Of a stretch of DNA of 64,000 nucleotides, positions 33,103 to 42,897 are shown one piece after another. A program made the translations under genes and the position numbers. The notes beneath the pieces were generated by a model. The model was not told the origin of the DNA. It saw only the letters and a list, made by a program, of their open reading frames with translations, and ran no database searches. This DNA comes from Muricea muricata (lineage: Eukaryota > Cnidaria > Anthozoa > Malacalcyonacea > Plexauridae). Numbering within the stretch: the stretch's first letter is position 1; the number at the start of each line of letters is the position of its first letter. Location: positions 2,258,501 to 2,322,500 of the forward strand of contig OY979726.1 of assembly GCA_963855995.1 (NCBI GenBank), given 5' to 3'.

Positions 33103-33356
33103 GACTGGTCATAAAGTATAGGGGGGGGGGGCTATAAAAATTTAATTATTAAAAGGCTAATTTTGAGTGGCTCACCCCTGATTTTCCTACAAAATATACA
33201 TGACCCACCCCCTATTTGGCACTAGAAATCCTTGAATATCCCCCAGTATATCCTTGAACTTTTCATGACCCACCCCTATTTGTGATTTGAAAAATTCATG
33301 ACCCACCCCTCAATTTCCACAGCCCCCCCCCCCCCTCCCTATACTTTATGACCAGT
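33103..33356. mobile_element. MITE with GACTGGTCATAAAGTATAGG ends
   Basis: Terminal inverted repeats of about 30 bp starting (G)ACTGGTCATAAAGTATA and running into poly-G on the left and poly-C on the right. The interior has CATGACCCACCCC repeated about four times. No matching target duplication was found. Confidence 0.75.
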
Positions 33357-34699
33357 CTGTAATTCCATGTTCCACATTCCACAATGCAGAAAATTAGATC
33401 AATTAATCCCACCTCTAAACCCAATCAAGTCCTTAACCCTAAAAGTAAACCAATCAAGATATGTTGTATGGATCATAAAGTTAAGGATTGAATTTCTGGT
33501 TTAGATTATGATTTAATTTGATGTATTGTAGAATGCAGAATGGTTATCAAACACAAGACTAAACAGGTTTCCTTTGGCTGCCACATCTCACAGCTACCAA
33601 TTTCAGTAATATTGACTAACAAGGCAGTTTGATCACAAGGGACATACATATGCAAACAAATATGTTTGGGGGTGTTGGTAAACATAGTTTTGATTAACTG
33701 ACAGCACCAATTCAGTGATAATTTTGGGTTACCAATTTTCAATCAATGTACCTAGTCAACAAGTCCCCCCCCCCCACACACACAAATTATGTTAGGTTTG
33801 AGAAGAAAGGGGGTCACCCACCCACCTAGTTGGTATGACCCTGTTGATCACACAGAAGGCCTTAAATGCACAACAAAATGTTTATGCTGCTAAAACTTGA
33901 CTCAAGTAGCACAACTTCCTTTTTGGCATCAATATCAATTAAGTTGTATTGCGTCTAGCTGTCATGTCTAATGCGCTAAACCAGTTGCAAAAATTAGTAA
34001 AAGAATGAATGCATAAAAAAACCTGGTCAAAAGTTGGATTTTAAACAAAATTTAAGTTGGCTTAATATTAATTTATATTTAGCCAGAGCAGCAAATATAA
34101 AAACAATTAAGTTGACTGTATGTTTAAACATGCAGGATTGCCATATTTGTATACTTTAACAGTTGAACATTGGTTCTGCTATTCTATGCATATCAAATAT
34201 GTCTCAATCAGTATGTCCCCTTTGCTGAGGATACACATAAGATAGCAAAACAAGGTTACACCATAGTGGCATGCTATTCTTTTGCAATGCCTATAAGCAC
34301 TGAAAGTTTGAAATAACTATGTTTTATTCTATAATCATATAATATATATTCTTATAGTAATACAATACAATACAATACCATGTTTTCTTTAAATAGCTGT
34401 TTTATACAGATGTATTGTGATCCAATTCACAATACAAATAGTTTCAGTGCAAGTTTAGTACAATTGTCGACTTGATTATACTGATGTATATAAAAGTACA
34501 GAAGTTTCATTTAGAACTCACATTTCTTGTGCACTGATAATTTAAATTTAACGTCATTGAATTATCCGCTCAATATAAACAGTAAGTATTATTTTATCAA
34601 GTTTTTCAAGTGTTTTTTTTTCTTTTCTGACTGACCAATGTCCAGCATTCTGATATAAATAATACAGCAGTAGCACGAATGATATTAGAGAGGTTCAGA
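33357..34699. other. Intergenic DNA with degenerate repeats
   Basis: A degenerate AACCCTAA-rich inverted repeat lies near 33360-33560, C and CA tracts near 33766-33785, and a short ATACA run at 34362-34380. No gene is supported. Confidence 0.45.
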
Positions 34700-34724
34700 T
34701 TTCGCTTCCAATACCTCTACCGTT

Positions 34725-34995
34725 GTTGTTCACTCCAGGAAAGTTTTAAAACTAGTTTATATAACGGTGGCTAGCTCCCATTTACTAATTAAAAATAGCA
34801 TCTATCTATATCTTTCTATACAGTTATTAATATACAGAAGTGTACGTAAGGGGAAGTAATGAAAAAAATTGCACAGAAGAATAGCATGGCTACCTCTCAT
34901 CCACTTTCCAAACATTTATTAACACACGCCTGGCAGTTTGAGAGAACGAGCCATTAGACCAATGTGTTAAACGTTTAAGCATAAAGTTTCTTCCG
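34725..34995. repeat. Solo copy of the right-end array module
   Basis: It matches the 58-64 kb units: GTTCACTCCAGGAAA, then ATATCTTTCTATACAGTTAT, GTACGTAAGGGGAAGTAATG, the GCACAGAAGAATAGCATGGC core at 34871, and CTGGCAGTTTGAGAGAACGA. It is diverged from the array units. Confidence 0.75.
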
Positions 34996-35495
34996 ATATT
35001 TTCGTCCACTCTCTTTTTCTTGCGACTATCGGCTGAATAACATCGCTTTATAGTTTATAGCCGAAATAAAATGGCTTAGCAATGAGTTAGAGGAAAGTAT
35101 TTTCTTCAGTTTACTTAGCGCTAACTTGACTTTTCAAATTAAAACATCTCTTATACTTCAATGTCTTGACGTTATGAAGTGGCTAGATACATAGACGGGT
35201 TGTTGCTGTGGGCTTTAACCTTCGCTACTAGTTTTGACCAGAAATGTTTTGCTCACCTTTTAAAAAACGGCGCTGTATAGATTTTTCTCTGCAATGAATC
35301 TAACTGACGCGTCAGTGATTCAGCGAATTTATGACGTATTTACATTATTTATGCCTTTTCCAAGTATTTCGGTATTATTTCAATGGTGTCAATCTGCAGT
35401 GTGAACATGAACCAAAGATGAGATATCAATACCACATAGTATATTTTTGTTTCACTTCTAGCGCTTTACGTCCTACATTTTAAATTAGCTATGTG
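34996..35495. other. Intergenic DNA
   Basis: No gene or repeat stands out. The 8-bp left target duplication of the next element ends at 35495. Confidence 0.4.
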
Positions 35496-35854
35496 CCGGT
35501 CTGCAGAGTATGGCAGTTTTCGTCAAGATCTTGGGTGCGCCAAAGACCAGAATTTGGGTGCGGGTGCGCAAAAAATGGTCAGGTGCACCAGGAAAAGTTT
35601 TCCATGTGCGCCAAAATATATTTAAATGTGCCTAAATATTTAAGGGCTGCATTATATTTCAAGTCTTGGTTATAATGTAACTAATTGTGAACATAAAAAG
35701 TGAAAATGAAGTGTTTCTGAGGTCTTCCAAAACACCAGACGAAGTCGACTTGGTGCGGCAGGTGCCCTGAAATTCTTCGCTATTTTCTTGCAAGGTGCGC
35801 TATTTTTTACCCGAAAAAATCTTGGGTGCGCAGTTGCCATACTCTGCAGTCTGG
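35496..35854. mobile_element. hAT-type non-autonomous element
   Basis: A 359-bp element with terminal inverted repeats CCGGTCTGCAGAGTATGGCA and CCAGACTGCAGAGTATGGCA. It is flanked by the 8-bp direct repeat GCTATGTG at 35488-35495 and 35855-35862. The interior has several GGTGCGC motifs. No transposase. Confidence 0.9.
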
Positions 35855-35862
35855 GCTATGTG

Positions 35863-36947
35863 TACTATGTAAACATAACAAAGAGGCATACTATTTGCTT
35901 TTGAGTCTAAATATTGTGTACTACAGTTTTCTGAGCCATATGTTTGTTGCTATGCATAAACTAGCGAACGAAACATTGAATTTTAAATTTGGGTATTAAA
36001 AAAATGATAAAGTAAAAAGTACAGCATTGACAGAACGAATTCCACTGTTTACCAAAACAAGCGGATCTGTTCATGCATGTCTGATGTGAGACTCGCCGAT
36101 GGAAGTTAAATCTGCTGCTATTGAACTTTCAGTAAATACAACTAAGGCTGCTTTAAACTGCTGAGTATCTTTGATTACAGAACACATTGTGCATGAATAA
36201 GTTTTAACGAATTTGTAAGAAATACTCAGAAAAATTCCTGCTTGTTATGGCGTCAACCAGCCATTATAGTATTTAGTTAAGCTACAAAGTCTGTATAACG
36301 TCGAGTTTCTTACCTGAACAAAAGCAGGAACAAATTAATACAAACTTATACTGTCACGTTTCAAGTTTATGGACTTGATATTGACACATTTTTTGTGAAG
36401 TGAAGATTTTCTTCAAAATATTTCGTGTATTCAATGTAAACTGCCCAAATTTAAATCGCCCGAGCAAATTAATCATTGTTTATAACGTCACAGCAGGATG
36501 TCGGGAATTTTTCGCACTTATTCCCGGAATCCGGTACTAGTTCCTGGAATCCCCACTAGTTCCGGGAATTTAGATCCCTTTGTGATATCGCAAACCCCTT
36601 TGTTGTCATATTCCGAATGGCAAATATTCGCGCTGTGTTTTTAAAATTGATGTAACACTGTTTGAAAACGGTTATGTTTGGTTATGTTTGCTAACCAGAG
36701 TTCACCCAGGCTTTTCATTGGCGAAAACCGTGATGTATTAGACGACAGACGCGCATCTGATGCCATTTTAGTAACATGGCAATCACAGCATTTCAGAATT
36801 ATCAACAGCCAATGGCGAGCTTTGTTTTGTATAGATCACTATTGAGTATTGATCAAATCTGATCAAATCAAATAGCGCGTAAAACTAAAAGCCTTTTCGT
36901 AACACTACAAATCTTTTTTTTTCAAAAAATCACTTTTTATTACATAA
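35863..36947. repeat. Intergenic DNA with a flank-repeat copy
   Basis: The stretch at about 36290-36580 matches the dispersed NLR-flank repeat (GTTTCTTACCTGAACAAAAGCAGG, ATGGACTTGATATT, TTCTTCAAAATATTTCG), as at 400-580 and 10750-10950. The rest shows no gene. Confidence 0.6.
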
Positions 36948-37119
36948 AACAAATAGATAACATTTCCCGTTGTCTGTTCAGATACACAGTTGACGTCATA
37001 ATGTGGTAAGAACATCAGTGACCCGCTCGTTTAGGCGGCTCGTGGGCCAATTTTTTGTTCTTACCACATTATGACATCATATAACTGAACAAACAACGGC
37101 CAAATGTTATCTATTTGTT
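36948..37119. mobile_element. Foldback MITE, AACAAATAGATAACATTT ends
   Basis: A 172-bp inverted repeat with arms AACAAATAGATAACATTT...AATGTGGTAAGAACA and their complements. The loop contains CGCTCGTTTAGGCGG. No target duplication is identified. Confidence 0.7.
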
Positions 37120-38396
37120 GGATAAACCTCGAAACAATCAACGTGACTCTTTCAGTGTACGCTAAAAACAGGCGCACAGTCACGAGGCTATGCCACTGAG
37201 CTCTATTTATATATCTGGAGATTGCGCTCCTATACTTTCGTCAGTCAAAAAGTGAAGCCAAAAACATGGCGCCCGCGTGACGTAAAACGCGTCATTTGAC
37301 ATCACAGTCTACTTATTCTCTGGTGATTTACCACTGACCACTGCGAGCGACCGCGATTTTAAAGTTTTCACTCCTTCCTGTTTTCAGGCTTAAACTATAA
37401 TCATAAATTTAACATTTGACTTGGTGCTGTGTCCTGTTCTCAACAAAGTGTTCAGAAAGTTAATAAGAGTTAACTCCTTTGCGTCGGCTTTGTGTTTTAA
37501 AATGTAATAGAGGAAAACGAGTATTAAAAGTTTACTACAGTTGAATACAATATTCTCCGCATGTATTTAAAGTTTTACAATGATCTAAATTCAGAATGGG
37601 ACATTTACACCTTGGCGAACAATTCGCTGTAATTCGCTGTAGCTTCTTCAAGATTTATTACTTTTCGCTCAAAAGCAGCAGATATGGTAAGAAAACAATA
37701 GCGATTCATTCAGTGGTATTTTAAGGAATATACAAAGCAGGATGGCAAGGAATTTCGAGGCAAATGATCAAAATAATTTGTATAAATTAATATTTCGAAC
37801 GCAAACAAAGTCAACGCACTACATGGTGTATAAAAAAAAAGCAGTCGAACTTTAAAGTGCTCTAGCGCTTTAAATATTCAATGCACACAAATAATTCTTT
37901 CACAAACGAAAAGACCAGGCTTTTGGCTTTCGAATATTACCGTTTTTGTGAAATTTGGTGAAAGATTGAGCAAATACGAATCAAATTAAAATAGCCGTTC
38001 GAAGTTGCATATTTTCACCTCTGCGCATTACAATTACAAGGCAACAAATAGGAAAAGAAAATGCCATTAATCACTTATCTGTCACACTTGGCTAATGAGA
38101 TTCATAAATTTTACAACCCAAGCTAAAATTTGTCAATTTTAATTCAAAAATGGGAGTAAATTTGAACAATTAATTCCGAACTGTGGAAATATGCGATTTC
38201 GACCGGCAATTTTTATTTGATTCCTATTTGCTCAATTTTTCTTCAAATTTTACCAAAACGGTGGCATTCAAAAGCTAAACGCCTGTTGTTTCCAATTGTT
38301 AAAGAATTATTTCCATACAATAAATATTGAGTGTGCTACGCCACTCCAAAGTTCGATTACCTGTTTTATACACCTTGTATACATTAAGGCTGTTTT

Positions 38397-38526
38397 CCAC
38401 TAGGCGGAATTTTCCGCGCGCAGCGCAATTTTTCTTTGTTTGTGAGCTCTCAGGCAGGACTAATCGAAAAAAGACAAAGAAAAATTGCGCTGCGCGCGGA
38501 AAATTCCGCCCAGTGGAAAACAGCCT
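38397..38526. mobile_element. Harbinger-type MITE, AGGCTGTTTTCCACTAG family
   Basis: A 130-bp element with inverted repeats of about 54 bp (AGGCTGTTTTCCACTAGGCG, GCGCGCAGCGCAATTTTTCT). It is flanked by TTA at 38394-38396 and 38527-38529. A relative sits at 53729-53877. Confidence 0.85.
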
Positions 38527-39117
38527 TTAGATTTCTCTGTATTCTTTGACTTTTTAGCATTTTCGCATTAAAATTCGCTTAAAATGTAGAGAAAATGGCG
38601 GCGATGTTTCTGGTGGTATTTTCAGAAATGTATGTGTTTTCACGGCGATGATATCGCCGTATAGATAGACATATAGGTATTTGGTCACGGTAATATTGTA
38701 AGCTACAATCTTGCTTACTAATTAACTTTAAAACTGTGAAGTTGCTGCTTTTGAAGAGAAGATAATCACTTTTATGCATAGTAAACTTACAAATAATAGG
38801 CTAGATTGAAAGAAATTTTATTGCCATTTAAAGTAGTGTTTTTCTTGTGTAAATAGTATAACTTATATTAAACCAGAGATATGCTTCGCAACATCCATCG
38901 TTCGAATTTGAGCGAGCTACTATATGCCATCAAAGAGTCGCCAAGGAGTTTGCATCTTGGCGTATTATACACGGCCACCCTGGGATACTGAACAATAAAC
39001 TTCACTATTTTAAAAGTATTTCCTAAATTCATTTGAAAGAATCAGGGGGGGTGCGTATTTTGACGCGGGCTCACCTTTAGCTGTGGTCAGTGAAAACTTC
39101 ATGAGAATAAGTAGCTT

Positions 39118-39226
39118 ATATAAGACTAAAGTAATTCCGAATAAAGTGTGCATAATTAGACTTTACACAATTAAATACAAAAGTCTAATTATGCACACTT
39201 TATTCGGAATTACTTTAGTCTTATAT
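39118..39226. repeat. Perfect 48-bp hairpin
   Basis: The arms (ATATAAGACTAAAGTAATTC ... TAATTAGACTTT) are perfectly complementary around a loop of about 14 bp, which implies a recent foldback insertion. The short direct repeat AATAAGTAGCTT lies nearby on both sides (about 39106 and 39259). Confidence 0.7.
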
Positions 39227-39355
39227 TTGCTGAAACTATCGGCCGGTAAAGGATTCTAAATAAGTAGCTTGCTCCGCCATGTTTTTGGCTTCGGCGCTTA
39301 TTCGAGAACGCCGTCTCCAGATATATAAATAGAGCTCTGTGGGCTATGCCCTTTA

Positions 39356-39757
39356 AGCCCTGGGCAAACTAGGAAACATTGTTGCGGAAACATTGTTTCT
39401 TGTCAATGTTTCCTCATGTTTCCCGTTGTGGGCAAACTAGGAAACATTGTTGCGGAAACAATTGTTGTTTGTATTAGATGTGCTTTCAATAGCTTCGAAA
39501 ACCTCGGCCATTTTGTCGCGTTGTTCGTTGCGCATGCTCATTGATCAGGAGAAATGTTTCTCGAGCTGGAAACATGTGGGCAAACTAGGAAACATTGTTT
39601 CCGCAACAAAAATGTTTCTGAATTTGTCGGGAAACATTTTTGCTTCCCAGGAAAAAATTTTGTTTCCGCAACAATGTTTCCCGGGGTGGGCAAACAGGGA
39701 AACATGGACAGGAAGCTAAATGTTTCCGCAACAATGTTTCCTAGTTTGCCCAGGGCT
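39356..39757. mobile_element. Harbinger-type MITE, AGCCCTGGGCAAACTAGG ends
   Basis: A 402-bp element with inverted ends AGCCCTGGGCAAACTAGGAA. TTA flanks both sides (39353-39355 and 39758-39760). The interior carries repeated GGGCAAACTAGGAAACATTG blocks. Frames in it follow the repeats and are not genes. Confidence 0.85.
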
Positions 39758-39760
39758 TTA

Positions 39761-40330
39761 GGTTATGCCTTATTGTTGAAACCGGAAGTGATTTTGCAAT
39801 GCAGCCCATAGTGACGTTCGATCGACTTCGCGGGCGCGGGAATATTCAATTTCTCAATTGTTTATCTTGTGGCTCGTCCGAAGAGTATTTCGTCGTAGAT
39901 TAACGTGTTTAAATTTGGTATTCTTTGACTTCTCAAGTCCAGAGGTGTTTGCAAAATCGTCAAGGAATCAAAGTGAAAGTTATTTACGAAGATTCACGCT
40001 TTTGGGACAAGGGAATGTCGGATCAAGCACTCAAGACGTTAAAATCGTAAGTCATCGTAAGCGTTCTAAAATCATTTGTATTTTCTACATTTGTCGACTT
40101 CTTTCGTTCTTGTAGCTATTATGCAGTGTTTTGCGATAAATTTTTTATGTGATATAAATACTATGAAATTTCTGTAATCGAAATTCCTAGTAGAGGTTTT
40201 GCAATATAGTTTTAAAATAGACATATCAAGGCAATTAGGCAAAGAGCGGTCGTTGATATTCTGTCCAACAAGCTGACATAATCTAGGCAATTTGTTAACT
40301 GGTTGCTTTCGGCCCTCCATTGGGTAAAAT
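39761..40330. repeat. Third diverged copy of the 23.96-24.8 kb segment
   Basis: It matches 23965-24770 in patches: GAAACCGGAAGTGATTTTGC, the ATCAAGCACTCAAGACGTTA / AAATCGTAAGTCAT stretch, and the CGTTGATATTC...AAGC run. The copy keeps the GTAAGT donor-like site but not the MGNVESS frame. Confidence 0.6.
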
Positions 40331-41520
40331 TTCGTTGTTTAAAAGTTAAACGAACGTTTGAGGTCGCCTTCAAGACGTTGAACCAACATTAAAAGGTTGT
40401 AAATACGCATTAGGTCAACGTTGTTTAGTCCTGATCTTGAAACAAGGTTGAACTTTGGCTTCATGATCTGGCCACACGCTGGCAACAAAATAATCGTATA
40501 ATAAAATCCAGTACAAATGCTTGTTATGTACTTTATATGTGTTTGTCTGGTTTTAAAAACCGCTATCAATTATAGCCATGTAGAGAAAATAACTAAGCTG
40601 GTTATAAAGGAAGAATACTTGTTAGGGTATTTTATGATTGCTCGAAATGTTTTAAATCGACTTCGCATACTTCAACTACAAATGAACGTTGTGTCAATGT
40701 CTGGACCGTTTGGTTGTTGATAAAATGTTGCACCAACATTTGTAAAACAAATCTGGTTGAGGGGGTAGGGAGTGCATATATTCATGTTGGATTAGATTTA
40801 AATGAAACTGATGTCAAAATTCAAACTGAGAAATTTATTAACAGTCGGGCGTATCACGGATATGATATATGAATATCACCCCTCCCTCCCTCAATCAAGT
40901 GCTAGATTCGCTCACGCCATAGTATGACGGGCTCAATTTACTGCTGGCGGCCATTTTACCTGGCGGACATCGCGATTCTAAAGTATCAATCATCCGTCTT
41001 AAAACAAAGCAATCCTTTATGAATCTTTGATTATTTGACCTGATTCTTACTGGTGTTGAAGCAATGAAGGTTTTTTAACATTATCTTTAGTTTTCGACAA
41101 AATAGAACAGAATGTAAACACTAACAAATGCCCGCGATACCATAACAGAGAAATATTCTGTGTTTTGAAGTAGCAACAACTGCGCTTGTTAAAAGCTTGC
41201 ATGCTAGCTTTGTAACCAGTTCACTTGTCATAGAAGAAGTTGGCAAAGTGAAAACTTCTTCGTCTGCACGGTCAACAAAGAAAACTTGTTAAAGTAAATT
41301 GAGCCCAATAGTACGTTAGCCAGCGGTGTATTGTACACTTTATGTAAGGATCCAACAACGTTTAAACTTGTCAAAGACAAACTTGTCATAAAATAATTGT
41401 TGTGCATACACACCTACACTTGGCAAAGTAAGCTTGTCATAAAAACCTTGTCATACAAAGCTTGCTGGTCTGAAAGGGGCTTAATGAGACAATTACTTTA
41501 TCTTTTGTTAAAATGCATGT
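40331..41520. repeat. Intergenic DNA with a partial NLR flank repeat
   Basis: The section around 40910-41160 (GGCGGCCATTTTACCTGG, AAAGCAATCCTTTATG) matches 1120-1220 and 11380-11560. The remainder is AT-rich without a supported gene. Confidence 0.55.
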
Positions 41521-41887
41521 GTTTAAAGTGCATACTGTATGACACAAATATTATATTTTAGGATCATACAATACATTGTGCGGTGATTATCGCAGTGTAA
41601 TTTATTTTTCAGAAACATGATGCTAAGGATTTAAACGTTTTAATACATGGCCGTGAGGCAAAAACTGTCCCATGCATGGGAACGAATTCGCACCAAAATG
41701 AGGTCATAATGACGTTGCTGATGAAAATACGTCTCATCAGTGACATCATTTTGGTGGCATTTCGTTCCCGGGCATAAGACAGTTTTTGGCCTCGCGGCCA
41801 CGTATTAAACGGTACACTGCGATAATCAGCACAGAAAGAAGCCTTTAGTTCTAAAATATAATATTTCGTGTCATATGCACTTTAAAC
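41521..41887. mobile_element. Large foldback element, GTTTAAAGTGCAT ends
   Basis: A 367-bp element that is almost entirely inverted repeat, with arms of about 170 bp. The ends are GTTTAAAGTGCAT and ATGCACTTTAAAC. The inner arms carry CAAAAACTGTC and GGGAACGAA motifs. It is non-coding. Confidence 0.8.
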
Positions 41888-41941
41888 GTCAGGGGCCGGT
41901 TGTATAACTTTTTTGGGGCCACTTTTTTGTTTATCCTTATA

Positions 41942-42047
41942 AACTCGGTTCTAGAAAAGTATCGTGATTTGTCGGTGGTTCATAGTATGGCTGCTCACCA
42001 CCGATAAATCACGATATTTTTAGGTTTCTAGAGTTTGGATTTTGTAC
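41942..42047. repeat. Foldback hairpin element, ATCGTGATTTGTC family
   Basis: The arms AGTATCGTGATTTGTCGGTGG and CCACCGATAAATCACGATAT are close complements. It is the same family as 1480-1610 and again directly precedes a 40-bp minisatellite. Confidence 0.65.
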
Positions 42048-42872
42048 TTTTACTGAGTATATATGATCATCGACGATTGTTTCTTATTTACTGAGTACAT
42101 ATATGATTACCTAAGATTGTTTCTAATTTACTGAGTACATATGATTTACCTAAGATTGTTTCTAATTTACTGAGTACTTATGATTACTCAAGGTTGTTCC
42201 TAATTTACTGAGTACATATACGATTGATTACTTAAAGATTGTTTCAAATTTACTGAATACATATATAATTACCTAAGATTGTTTCTAATTTACTGGGTAC
42301 ATATATGATTACCTATGATTGTTTCTAATTTACTGAGTATATATATGATTACCTAAGATTGTTTCTAATTTACTGGGTACATATATGATTACCTATGATT
42401 GTTTCTAATTTACTGAGTATATATATAATTACCTAAGATTGTTTCTAATTTACTGGGTACATATATGATTACCTATGATTGTGTCTAATTTACTGAGTAC
42501 ATATATGATTACCTATGATTGTTTCTAATTTACTGAGTACATATATAATTACCTATGATTGTTTCTAATTTACTGAGTACATATATGATTACCTATGATT
42601 GTTTCTAATTTACTGAGTACATATATGATTACCTATGATTGTTTCTAATTTACTGAGTACATATATGATTACCTATGATTGTTTCTAATTTACTGAGTAC
42701 ATATATAATTACCTAAGATTGTTTCTAATTTACTGAGTACATATATGATTACCTATGATTGTTTCTAATTTACTGAGTACATATATAATTACCTAAGATT
42801 GTTTCTAATTTACTGAGTACATATATGATCAGTTAAGATTGTTTCTAATTTACTGAGTACATATGATTACCT
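42048..42872. repeat. 40-bp minisatellite, array 3
   Basis: About 20 units of the NLR-associated monomer. Units alternate between CCTAAGATTG and CCTATGATTG forms in part of the array, giving an 80-bp higher-order period at about 42270-42490. The array ends only about 26 bp from the NLR4 stop codon. Confidence 0.93.
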
Positions 42873-42897
42873 AATCACGTTCTTGCATGTGATCCAT

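Larger units (their letters stand above)
37175..39350. repeat. Widely spaced inverted repeat (about 2.2 kb unit)
   Basis: The left end (GAGCTCTATTTATATATCTG, then AAGCCAAAAACATGGCG) and the right end (CGCCATGTTTTTGGCTT, then CAGATATATAAATAGAGCTC) are inverted copies of about 90 bp. The interior has no coding frame, and two other foldback elements (38397-38526, 39118-39226) sit inside. It may be a composite transposon. Confidence 0.6.

Noticed and set aside
39447-39811. Plus-strand frames of 85-90 codons
   Set aside because: They follow the GGAAACATTG repeats of the Harbinger-type MITE at 39356-39757.
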